NCBI GenBank assembly: GCA_031761405.1
Contig: JASEVX010000006.1
Span: 33,297,359 to 33,361,358 of the forward strand
From: Serripes groenlandicus
Lineage: Eukaryota > Mollusca > Bivalvia > Cardiida > Cardiidae
Length of the DNA: 64,000 nt
Direction: 5' to 3'
Part shown: one piece after another, positions 12,301 through 25,100 of the stretch
Position numbering within the stretch: position 1 is the first letter of the stretch
Layout of the letters: each line of letters begins with the position of its first letter
The notes under the pieces: generated by a model
Told to the model about the DNA's origin: nothing
Seen by the model: only the letters and a program-made list of their open reading frames with translations
Database searches by the model: none
Translations under genes and position numbers: made by a program

Positions 12301-15300
12301 GGTGAGAATTTTCTACTGCATTAGCCACGTAAACAGAGTCTATTATAAATCATTACATATACAAACAAGGAATTCTGTTAGATGAAATATGTTATTCAAT
12401 GATATTCATAAGCGTTTTATTGAGAAAATTAAAGATGGCTGACCTTTTCATATTTGTATATCCCCAGACCCTACCATGCAAAACTAAGGCATATTTGCTT
12501 GCGACAAATTCACTTATGTGCACAAACAAAAGTTAAAATATTTATAAAGTTGATGTTTTGTTCAATTTTAATAGAACATAATACACACACACAGAATATG
12601 GACTTAGATATCATATTCAATCAATCGATAGAAATCGACTTTAGATGCAATCAGTGATGTCCAAGAACCAATTGTTAAAAATATAGGGTCCTTACAATTG
12701 AGAATAAAATCAAAATATGATTGCAGGTTTCGACTTCCGATAGCATTAGGAATGATAAGTTTCACAAATCTGAAACTGTATATTAGATACATGTATATAT
12801 TCAATGATAAATTTTCACTTTGAAGACATGGATTTATTTTTTAATCAGGTGTCAGTGTAACAACTGCATTAACATGCCAACTGTGATAGAAGCGAAATGC
12901 TGCCAAACAACCAATGTTGTCGATGGTAAAATAGAAGAGACATCAACCTGCATCACCGAACATGAGGGGTTTATTTCCAATTTTCTTAACATCCATGTAA
13001 TGGAAGTTGCCTACTACGATTATGTTCTGACATCAGGCCCCCTTGAAGAGAACCAGCTTATACTTCAGTAAGTGTTCAGTAACTACTCTCATCCAAATTA
13101 AAACTTCTTTGAATGAATACTACATATATACCTGACCCTATAGCTAAGTGGTTACACAAAAAGGTTGAATGTTCAAATCCCAGTGGTAAAAGTGAGGTCC
13201 ATTTTGCTATGGTTGGCTGTTGAATAAACAGAAATTTAAATACAAAACCCAAAGATTGTCTTGTCTAATGTGGGGCATAGAACATAGATGAAGTATTATT
13301 AGTTAGAGGAACTTCTCAGTGGTATAGTGTCCAACCTATCTGAGGTCGCTGGTTCAATCCCGATCGGGTCATACCAATTTGCAAAGACGGAAAATGGTAG
13401 TAATGGTAACTAACCCAGGAAACACCGTTATATAACTGAAAATAACTCGTTAGTTAGAAATGTTGCACCCTTACAATTGACTGTCATTTTCAACAGGTGC
13501 TCAGCTATATTTCTACTTGAATGGCCCTTTCAATAAGAATGACAATATAATAAACAAAAACTTCAGTATAAACTTTATATAAATAATACTGTAAATTGTA
13601 GCAAGCTATTATCTTGTTTGGTCATTTTCTAGACTTATCACATCATAATCAACATATCAACACATAATTAAACATTAAGCAGAGAATAAGTGTCGCTCGT
13701 AGAACTCTCTACTCCCTGATGAAGTCTGGGGTCCATGGTTCCAACGGCCTGAATCCAACTACAAGCTACCGTATCTACCAAATGTATGTCCTCCCAAGGC
13801 TCTTATATAGTACAGAAGTGTTACCCCTTAAACAATATCAATTATCAAAGCTCAGCAAATTCCATACAGACACTTTACGGAATATCCAGTCTTTGCCACT
13901 GAGAACATCCCGTTCTGCAGTTCTTCTACTCGTAGGTGCAGCTCCGTTAGAGGCTGAAATACACAAAAGGCAGCTCTCATTGATATATGCAGCCACAAAA
14001 GGAAATAACTCTGTACTTCGTGAAGTAGCTAGTAGGCAAACCCTGTTCAAAGACTATATACCAGACAGTTTCTTCGCAACAGTTTCGCAAACGTTAAAAC
14101 ATTACCGCCTCCCTTCTGTGAATAAACTAACTCAATCAAATATCTCACGATCTGAATGGAAATTAATGACAAAAAAGGCAGTACACAACCACTGGTCAAA
14201 TGAACTCCGTATGGACATAGAACAAAGGTCAACTATGCAAAATTGTAACACTGATATACTGCGTATTGGCAGAGCGCACCCGATATGGGACAGCGTGAAA
14301 CCTAACACTTCTGACGTCAAAAGGGGAATAATTAAAGCAAGAATACTGACAGGAACCTACATGCTTCAAACAACCAAAGTCAAATTCAACAAATACGAAA
14401 TCGATCCAAAATGCCCGATGTGTCGACTGGAGGATGAAGACCTGAGTCACATGTTAATTAGATGTCCTGCACTCGATGCTGCGAGACGTGAGCCAATCGG
14501 TTGGATAAGGAACTGTATACAACGTTATCATGGAAATGATGTATGGGTTACACTTGCCAATCGCCAACTACTTACTTCCCTTATCATCGACTGTGGGGTC
14601 CTCGTATCAAGCGGTATCCTTCCCCCCAACCCTGTTGTGACGCGGAACATAGAGACATACTCGAGGCTACTGTGCTACCGATTACACGTCAAGCGTCTGC
14701 ATACTCTCCAAAATGACTAAATAAACTACGCAAAAACTATAATTAAAACTCTGGCCGTCCGCAACCAGTAGAATTGTGTTAATCTTACGGGGAAACCCGG
14801 TGCAATACTTACTGGTTGAAGTTGTTTTACATGTCGTGTAGTGTACAGTCGTGTTTTACATGTGTGGGACACAATACATTGTTTTATACTGCAGCTATAT
14901 CATTTCTTTTTTACATACTCGTCAACAAGCTAAAAACAATAACGCTTACGGGGAAACCCGGTGCACCACTTACTGGTGGGATTTACGGAAAAGAAAGAAA
15001 GAGAATCAACCCTATAAACCCTTTCCCACTTACAGACGCTTTTCAGACCTCTGAAACATTGTGATCAAATGAGCTATTGCTCCAACTGAAAAATGTCTCC
15101 GTTTTTAGCTTGACTATTCGAAGAATATGAGAGCTATACTACTCACCCTGGCGTCGGCGTTGCCGTCGCCGTCGGCGTCCACGTCACACTTTGGTTAAGG
15201 TTTTGCATGCAAGTTCTTAAATACTACATGTATTGCATTGAAACTTTCTACAACCCTACCAAACTATCACACCAATGTAGATTATCAAGTTAGATAACTC

Positions 15301-18300
15301 TATCCTGCATTTTATGCAAGTTATGGCCCTTTTTTACTTAGAAATTCTGGTTAAAGTTTTGCGTGCAACTAAAGTAAGAGTCCATATCTCAGTATTTAAT
15401 TGATGCATTGCATTGAAACTTTATACAGCACTACCCAACTATCACACCTATGTAGATTATCAAGTTAGATAACTCTATCCTGCATTTTATGCAAGTTATG
15501 GCCCTTTTTTTACTTAGAAATTCTGGTTAAAGTTTTGCGTGCAACTAAATTAAGAGTCCATATCTCAGTATTTACTTGATGCATTGCATTGAAACTTTCT
15601 ACAACCCTACCCAACTATCACACCTGTGTAGATTATCATCTAAGATAACTCTATCCTGCATTTTATGCAAGTTATGGCCCTTTTTTTACTTAGAAATTCT
15701 GGTTAAAGTTTTGCATGCAACTAAATTAAGAGTCCATATCTCAGTATATACTTGATGCATTGCATTGAACCTTTATACAACCCTACCCAACTATTACACC
15801 TATGTAGATTAACAAGTTAGATAACTCTATCCTGCATTTTAGGCAAGTTATGGCACTTTTTTTTACTTAGAAATTCTGGTTAAAGTTTTGCGTGCTACTA
15901 AATTAAGAGTCCATATCTCAGTATTTACTTGCTGCATTGCATTGAAACTTTCTACAGCCCTACCCAACTATTACACCTGTGTAGATTATCAAGTATGATA
16001 GCTCTATTCTGCATTTTATGCAAGTTATGGCCCTTTTTTTACTTAGAAATACTGGTTAAAGTTTTGCGTGCAACTAAATTAAGAGTCCACGTCTCAGTAT
16101 ATACTTGATGCATTGCATTGAACCTTTATACAACCCTACCCAACTATCACACCTATGTAGATTATCAAGTATGATAACTCTATCCTGCATTTTATGCAAG
16201 TTATGGCCTTTTTGGACTTATAAATTCTGGTTAAAGTTTTGCATGCAACTACATAAAGAGACCATCTCTTAGTAACTACTTGATGCATTGCATTGAAACG
16301 TTATACAGCCCTTACCAACCAGCATTTTATGCAAGTTATGGACCTTTTTGGACTTAGAAATTCTGGTTAAAGTTTTGCAACTACATTTAGAGTGTAATCT
16401 CAGTAACAACTTGAACAATTGTATTGAAACTTTATACAACCTTTCCCAATTGTACAACTATAAACACAACCAATTAAGATAACTCTATCCTGTATATGGT
16501 GAAATTATGGTTAAAGGTTTGCGTGCAACTACATTAAGAGTCCATATCTTAGTAACTACTTGATGCATTCCATTGAAAGGTTATACAACCCTATCTAACC
16601 ATCAAACCTATGAAAATAATCATGTTAAATAACACTATCCTCATTCCTGCATATAATGCAAATTATCACCCACTAAGAAATTGTGGTTAATGTTTTGCAT
16701 GCAACTACATTAGAGTCCATTATCTCGGTAACTTAAATAAGCGGTGGAATAGTCGAGCGCGCTGTCCTCCGACAGCTCTTGTTCACAATGTTTTCAACTT
16801 GAATCAGTGTTTAATTACATAGTTTCGATGTTTTGAATATTTTGTCAGATGATTTTAAAGTTGTAGATGCAGTTTTGTTGTGTGTGTCAAAATAATTTTT
16901 TAATTAGTTGTTTATAATTAAAAACATGTTTAACACTTTCCAACTTGCAAATATATTGTGATGGCAGTTGAAAACATTGTGGCAAAAGAAAAAAATGTTC
17001 ATCGTTTGATGTAATGTTTTCAAAAATCTTTCTCACTTATAGTTTTTTCACGTATGTAGGAAAGGGTATACACTGGAATTCTCATTAACAAGAATTTAAA
17101 CTTGAAAACAAATTGTAATGTTTACCAATTCAGAGCTCTAGATAAGCAGCACTGTTTCATGTTGTAAGATACTTATTTGATATTAAAAACCTATGTTATG
17201 GGTTTTCAGAAGAATCCTCTCATACAACATAGGGTTTGGTTGAGTATTAAGAGAGATATTGTGAAAAGACAAGTACATGTATACCTATTATCCAGACCAT
17301 TGTCAATTGACAAAAAGGAGAAATTGCACATAATGAGCAATTTTCCCTAATGTCACTATGTTTTTAGCTCACCTGAGCTTTGCTCAAGGTGAGTTATTGT
17401 GATCGCCTTTTGTCCGGCGTCCGTCGTGCGTCGTCCGTCGTTCGTCGTCCGTCGTGCGTCAACTTCTTCTCCTCAGTAACCAGTGGGTTAATTTGGATGA
17501 AACTTCACAGAAAGCATCCTCTCAATGACCTCACCAGAATTCCTTCAAATTTTTGGGATCCATGCAAAATTCTGGTTTCCATGGCAACGAAACCGAAAAA
17601 ACTTCAAAATTCTTCTCCTCCCAAATTGGTTGGCAGATTTTCAAATAATTTTGTAGAAATGTTCCTTGGATGACCCTCTACCAGATTCCTTCAAGCCATG
17701 TTGATTGGTCAAAAAACACGGCCGCCAGGGGGGCGGGGCTATTTTGCCTTATATGGCTATAGTGAAAACTTAAAAAATCTTCTCCTCCGAAAGTGTCAGG
17801 CTGATTTTCAAATGATTTTGTAGAAATGTTCCTTGGGTGACCCTCTATCAGATTCCTTCAAGCCATGTTGATTGGTCGAAAAACATGGCCGCCAGGGGGG
17901 TGGGGGCGGGGCTATTTTGCCTTATATGGCTATAGTGCAAACTTAAAAAATCTTCTTCTCCAAAAGTGTCGGCCCGATTTTCAAATAATTTTGTAGAAAT
18001 GTTCCTTGGATGACCCAATTTCAGATTCCTTCAAGCCATGTTGATTGGTCAAAAAACATGGCCGCCAGTAGGCAGGGCTATTTTGCATTATATGGCTATA
18101 GTGAAAACTTAAAAAATCTTCTCCTCCAAAAGTATCTGGCCGATTTTCAAATAATTTTGTAGAACTTTTCCTAGGGTGACCCTCTATCAGATTCCTTCAA
18201 GCCAAGTTGATTGGTCGGAAACTATGGCTGCCAGGGGGCGAGGCTTATATAGCTAAAGTGAAAAAAAAAATAAAAAATCAGGTGAGCGATTCAAGGGCCA

Positions 18301-19113
18301 TCATGGCCCTCTTGTTAAATGCTATCTACTACAGAGGAAATGTTTGTATGTGAGATAGAGTTAGGAGTACTAGTAGTCTCCCGACATTTACCTTATTAAA
18401 TTTTGCCACTGTATAAGATAAAACCTCACCAATCAAGGTTTTACAGATCAAATCAACATACAGTACTTTCACCAGATTTAATTGTGACCAATATATTTGA
18501 ATATTCTTTTCAGGCTCTATCGGCACATAGCGTACAGACGCTTCACAAGATGGGTATATGGGCTACTTGGAAAGAGAATACGACGAGTCATCCCTGCATG
18601 TGCTGTAGCAGCAATAAGGAACTCTTTTCCCTCAGAAGAATATTGCGGCTTCAAATATCCTCAGTAAACTGCAATATAATTCACAAAAAAATAAATAACA
18701 AGATTTGACTGCACTTATACAGTCTATTTACTATTTTAACTGTTTGTCTTTCAGCAAATTCAAACTAACTGAGAAAATTGTTCTCAAATAGATTACACTG
18801 TATTAATCAAAATCAAATGAACATGGGAAAAGGAACAAGTGGACTTTTGTAAACAGTTTAAGTCAAGATCCGCATGTATCTTACACAAGCTTGTTAAAAG
18901 CACCTGTCAACTTCTGTAAAGCTTTTCAAGACAGAGAAGATGCACAGGCTGGTCTGAACCTTCACTGTTCAGAAATTTTCCCATCTATTCTCTCAAAGTC
19001 CACCAAAACTTGTATATTGACCCCTCATAGGAAAAATATATGTTTGATTTTTAGCTCCACTGGCTGAAAGCCAGGTGAGCTTATGTCATGGCGAATTGTC
19101 CGTCGTGCGTCTG

Positions 19114-19153
<40 letters not shown>

Positions 19154-22100
19154 TTAACTTTTTCCTTTAAACGACTTCTTCTCCCTAACCACTTGGCCAA
19201 TTTGGTTGAAACTTCATGGGAAGCATCCTCTCAATGTCCTCTACTAAATTCCTTCAATTTTTTTTGATCCATCCATAATTCTGGTTTCCATGGCAACCGA
19301 AAGAAAAAAATAGTGAAAACTTAAAAAATCTTCTTCTCCAAAAGTGTCAGGCCGATTTTCAAATAATTTTGTAGAAATGTTCCTTGGGTGACTCTTTATT
19401 AGATTCCTTCAAGAAATGTTGATTGGGCGAAAAACATGGCCGCCAGGGGGGCGGGGCTATTTTGCCTTATATAGCTATAGTGAAAACTTAAAAAATCTTC
19501 TTCTCCAAAAGTGTTCAGCAGTTTTTCAAATAATTTTGTAGAAATGTTCCATGGGTGACCCTCTATCAGATTCCTTCAAGCCATGTTGATTGGTAAAAAA
19601 ACATGGCCGTCACAGGGCGGGGCTATTTTGCTTAATGGCTAAAGAGAAAACTTCAAAAATCTTCTCCTCCAAAAGTGTCAGGCCGATTTTCAAATAATTT
19701 TGTAGAAATGTTCCTTTGGTGACCCTTTATTAGATTCCTTCAAGAAATGTTGATTGGTTGAAAAACATGGCCGCCAGGGGACGGGGCTATTTTGCCTTAT
19801 ATAGCTATAGTGAAAACTTAAAAAATCTTCTTCTCCGAAAGTGTTCAGCCGATTTTCAAATAATTTTGTAGAAATGTTCATCGGGTGACCCTCTATCAGA
19901 TTCCTTCAAGCCATGTTGATTGGTCGAAAAACATGGCCGCCAGAGGGCGGGGCTATTTTGCCTTATACGACCAAAGTGAAAACTTAAAAAATCTTCTTCT
20001 CCGAAAGTGTTCAGCCGATTTTCAAATAATTTTGTAGAAATGTTCATCGGGTGACCCTTTATTAGATTCCTTCAAGAAATGTTGATTGGTTGAAAAACAT
20101 GGCCGCCACAGGGCGGGGCTATTTTGCCTTATACGACCATAGTGAAAACTTAAAATATCCTCTCCTCCGAAAGTGTCGGGCCAATTTTCAAATAATTTTG
20201 CAGAAACATTCCTTGGGTGACACTCTACAAGATTCCTTTAACCCATGGTGGTTGGTAAAAAAAATAGCCACCAGGGGGCAGGGCTGTTTGGAGATTTGAT
20301 TTTTGCCTTATGGTCGTGGAGCGATACTGGCCCTCTTGGGCCTCTTGTTTAGACAATAGAACAATGTTAATATGTTTTCCTTTCCTGGATACTTCCTCAC
20401 ACTTAACCCTTTCCCGCATATAGATGCTTTCTGACACCTCTGTAGCAGACAGCTTTTTGAAAACATAGTGACAAAAGAAGAAATTTCTGAAAACCAGCAA
20501 TTTCTCCTTTTTCCACAATGTTTGCCACTTTTAGTCATAGGTTATCCATTCAATTATAGAGATTTCCTATACTTTGACAAAACATGGTCAAAGTAGTCTG
20601 TTGCAGAATTGTCCTATGAGGGAAAGGGTTATACACAATATATATATTATATATATATTGTGTATAACCCTTTCCCTCATAGGACAATTTTTTACATATT
20701 TGAAGATATCTTTATTGTCTATTAAATCTTGCTTTATGTGATTTTACAACGTCTTCCTTTCTTATTCTTGGTGTGCTTTGTGCCAGTGGTTTAGGAGTAG
20801 CCTGTATTCTAAAACTGTTTGCTCTCTTGGCCTTAATGTAACTGTTGTTTTGCTGACGTTTCTCCAAAAGATTTTCCATGAGTTCATCAATATAACCTTA
20901 GAGAAGGAAAATAATAATACTTATAGATGAAATTGTCAACTCTTATTTTGTCAATGAAATTCACACTAATCAACCGACATTGTCACTGACAATAACTGTG
21001 GAGTTTGACCCCTACAATTTACAGGCGACTTAGGATTCTTCTGGCTGCAGCATCAACTATTGAAAACCATGTGAAGGAAAAATGGCTAAAAAACATATTC
21101 CTAATTTTCAAATAAAGTTTCAACTTAGTCTACAAAATTTTACACTAAATTTTCAACTTTTCCCCAAGAAATATTATTACAATCTAAACTTTGATGAAAT
21201 AAAAAGGAAATGTTAAATTGTGTTTAAGTTTTCAATAAGTGAAAAACATTGTTGAAAAAGAAGAAATTGCTCATAATGAGCATTTTTTCTGAGTTTGTCA
21301 CAATGTTTTCAAATCAATTTGATTATTTAAATTTTGTATTAATAAAACCTTTTCATGTTTTTTCAAAGTATTCTTCTGTAAATTTGTCATATGTGAAAGA
21401 GTTATCTTACCAAATGTTTGCTCTATCTTCACCTCCTTTGCTATGGCTTCACCATGTCTGGATTTTGGAAATTATATTCTCCACTGGTGACTTCCATCTT
21501 TTGTAATGGCTTGATCCCGACATGCATTTTCATTAAAGTGCAGTGCAGCTAGGGTTAATCTGAAGAAAAAAACACATTATAATCAAGTTTCCATTGATTC
21601 ATGTATTTACAGGTAAATTTCAAATGCTGAAATGTAAAAGGTCAGCTTTGTGCTTAGAATGAAAGTAGTGACTTCCCTTCTTATTATACATAAATGTGGA
21701 CATAAACATATGACTAACATACTAGTAGTACTAGTAATTTTCAATAGAAAAGCTGTTATATGGCTGAAGTAAACATCATATCATTCATACATTACATCTG
21801 ATCTCACATTAAATTCCACTGCCATAAAAGTAGAATTCCTAAAAAAGTTATCATGTTATAATTGTATTAATTGATACATTTGACTTTATCACTGATTTTA
21901 ACAGAATTTAATTCATTTCACAGCCATAATTATCAATGGAAAATCTGTTATATGATTGAAATAAACATCATATCATTCACACATTACCTATGACATGTCG
22001 ATATCAAATTAAATTAAAAAATTCCACTGCCATAAAAGTAGAATTTATACAGAAGAGAATATGTATAAATTGATTCATTTGACTTTATCACTGTTTTAAA

Positions 22101-25100
22101 GGGTTTAAGTGTGTGTTTAAACCAGAAGACCACACATAATAGCCTTTGGCAATTATTAGAATGAGTGATGGACAGAACCCTGTTTTAACCAACAACCCCT
22201 AGAATGATAGTCCGAGTTGTTACAACATGAGCTTTTAATGTTAATCCAGTGCCTGAAGAATAATGTTCATGAGACAAATTTCGGACAAGATAATACAAAA
22301 ACATTGTTTGTACCAAATAAGTCTTCTATGGAAATAGTTTGATTACTGTTTGTCATGAACTAAAATAAACATAATATCTTGTATGTACTTGTCTAATTTG
22401 AATTACCTGGCCTCCATTTGTGAGTAAAAGTAATGTACAGCTTTTGATGCGAAATGGCACACTACATGATGAAAAGACTCCAGGGATGATGTCTGTTCTG
22501 TGGGTGACAGCTTCTTTATGTCATTTCTGAGAAGTCTTCCATTGACAATCTTTTCCATTTCTGCATATGGTTTAAAGCCTTATAAAAAAAGAAACATGGT
22601 TAAACGCTTTTAAAAACAAAAAAATACATTGTATAAAGACAGCTGTTTTCATTATTTTTCTTCCTAGTGCAAACCTCAAAAGGTCAATTGATTTTCCTAA
22701 AAAAATGATAAATACAATCCATTCAACAAAACTTAAAATGTAGCTCTAGACAGACTCCAGACAGACAGATGGACACCGCCCAACCAATATCTCATTCACG
22801 TTTGGCAGGGGATATGTTAAGAATCGCATTAAACCCACACTTTTTACAGAAACCGGTACTTGCAGACCTATGGCAGGAAAAACGTCAAGTAGTGTACCCC
22901 TTAACAAAATTTCTTGATTTAACTACAAATATATAAATAGTTTTACCTTTTGTCATCCAAGATCTTTCTTCAAGTTCACCATGTTGACATCGTGGAAATT
23001 TATCTCCATGGCCTTCGTGGACATTAGCTATATGGTTCAGGATTGAAAGCCATTTTTGTTTAACCATTTCCCCATCCCCATCACTACTAGCAGCACACCA
23101 ATATAAGTGGTTACTCACTGATCTCGCCCAATCTTTGACCTTTTGACAGCCTTTCTTCTTCCCTGCTGCTACAAGTTTCTTATAGACTCCTGGAAATTAC
23201 AAATGTAATTTATTATTGTATTATATACCTAAACATTTTCTTCCGGCGCAAAACATGCAGATTCTTTCTAAGAAAATGTGTACCAAGTTTCATTTGAATA
23301 TGTGAAACTGTTTTTAAGTTATGAGATACGGTTAAAGTTTTGTGATGACGCAAATGGTATCACAATAACCCATTTGTTTTCTTATTCGAAAAACAGACAA
23401 ATAAAAGGAAAATGTGTTGCCAAGATATTAAAGCTTCTGTATTGTCTACAAAGATGATAATGATAAGATTGTATGGAAAATGCCATCCCTCACAACCTTT
23501 GTATAATACAAAAGGAGGTAATGTTACTGCAATGTATTTTTTTTTGGAGGGGTGGTTTCACGCCGTTTTTAACATTATTTCAGTTATATCACTGCGACAG
23601 TTTACTTATTCATGTTCCCTGGGTAAACAAACCAGTACTATGCTAGAACATATGCCTTGTCCAAGGGCACTCCATCATGACTGGGGATCGAACCCGGGAC
23701 ACCGGTTTCATTTCCCCGACGCTTAACACTCGATCACGGTAGTTCCGTCTGCAACGTAGTATTCCCTATATATGAATACTACATTTTTTATTGAGCTGAA
23801 TCAGTATTCTCAAAATCATTACTTTGTAAAGGCATTATTTGCTTAGTATTTGTCTGGCAAATTTTGAATTGATAAAAGAATGCCTGTAAACGTTGATCTC
23901 TGGCTTGAATCAAGAGAAATGAACCCTTTTCCCATTAATAGCATGAAAGAAAAACTTTGGCATCAAATGGCCTGATATGGCTGGAAAAATATTCGTACAT
24001 ACCTTTTGCAACATGCCATACATCAAACCAATGGTTGATCAAAGGTCTCTCGTTGCGCATAAATTTCTTCACAGAACTGTGTCGGTCCGTCACAATATCT
24101 GTAATTTGAAGTTGCTGTATCTCTGATACCCAGTTCAATGCCCTCTTCAAACCCTCGAGTTCCATAGCATATGAGCTGCTCACTTCATTACTCTGGAATG
24201 ATTTAATGTTTAAATTGCATTTAAAAGTGTGTTTGTTTTAATTGTGAAAAAAATACTTAACCCTTTTCAAAATATAGATGTTTTTCTCAGACACCTCTGC
24301 AGCAGGTGGCATTTGAAACATTCACGAGCAGTTTTGTATTTAGACACAATGTTTTGACGTTTTATAATACTTTTTTTCATTCAAAGAGGGTTTCCTCATT
24401 TTTTATTCTTGTCTAACTTTCTATGAAGAATTTCAACTCTAATCCTTTTTTTTCTTCTAGATATTGCAGTGTATTAAGTGCCATTCAATATAAGATGCTC
24501 ATCACTCAAATGCTCAGAAATTATATTTTGACTGCATTGATGCCGATTCAGACACCGAGATGACACAACAATAAATTGAAAATAAATGTACCAGTTATCT
24601 TTTTCATAATATCATATATATGCAATTGGTTGTTGTATGTGAGAAAATATTGAATATTTTTTTAATTAAACACAAAAGATGATCATACCTGTATCAGTTG
24701 CAAGTGCAAGATTTTGCCGGCCTCCAGGTCCATAAGGCTGTAGGAACCATACTTAGCAGTATGACCTGGAGTACAGCATCTCATGTCTCCAGCCAGTCTT
24801 AATACTCTCCCAGATCTCTTGATTTCCTCAACCATTGCTTGCTGGTGGGTATTCCAAACACTTAAAATAGTTGGAGGCAGACTGGATTGAATTATAAGTG
24901 AATAAACTCATGTTATTTATATTCGCAAAGTCTAGTGCTTGCAAGAATTTTTTTGCACTTCCACCACAAAACATAATGGCAGCACTTAAAATTAAATTGC
25001 CAAGGGGCATATTTCCAGACATGGGCTGGCTTCTCCATGTTTCGAAATGCCCACATGTTAAACAGGTAATGCTACATACCAACAATGTCCCACTATTTTT

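Noticed and set aside
16269..16457. Short frames within the satellite arrays (also 19690-20047 and 46551-46811)
   Set aside because: They follow the array period and show no domain; the near-identical frames at 19690 and 19856 are repeat units.
23900..23945. MITE end near the donor of THAP exon 3 (GAACCCTTTTCCCATTAAT)
   Set aside because: Only the first ~12 bases resemble the terminus and no internal MITE sequence follows, so it was not counted in the splice-site pattern.
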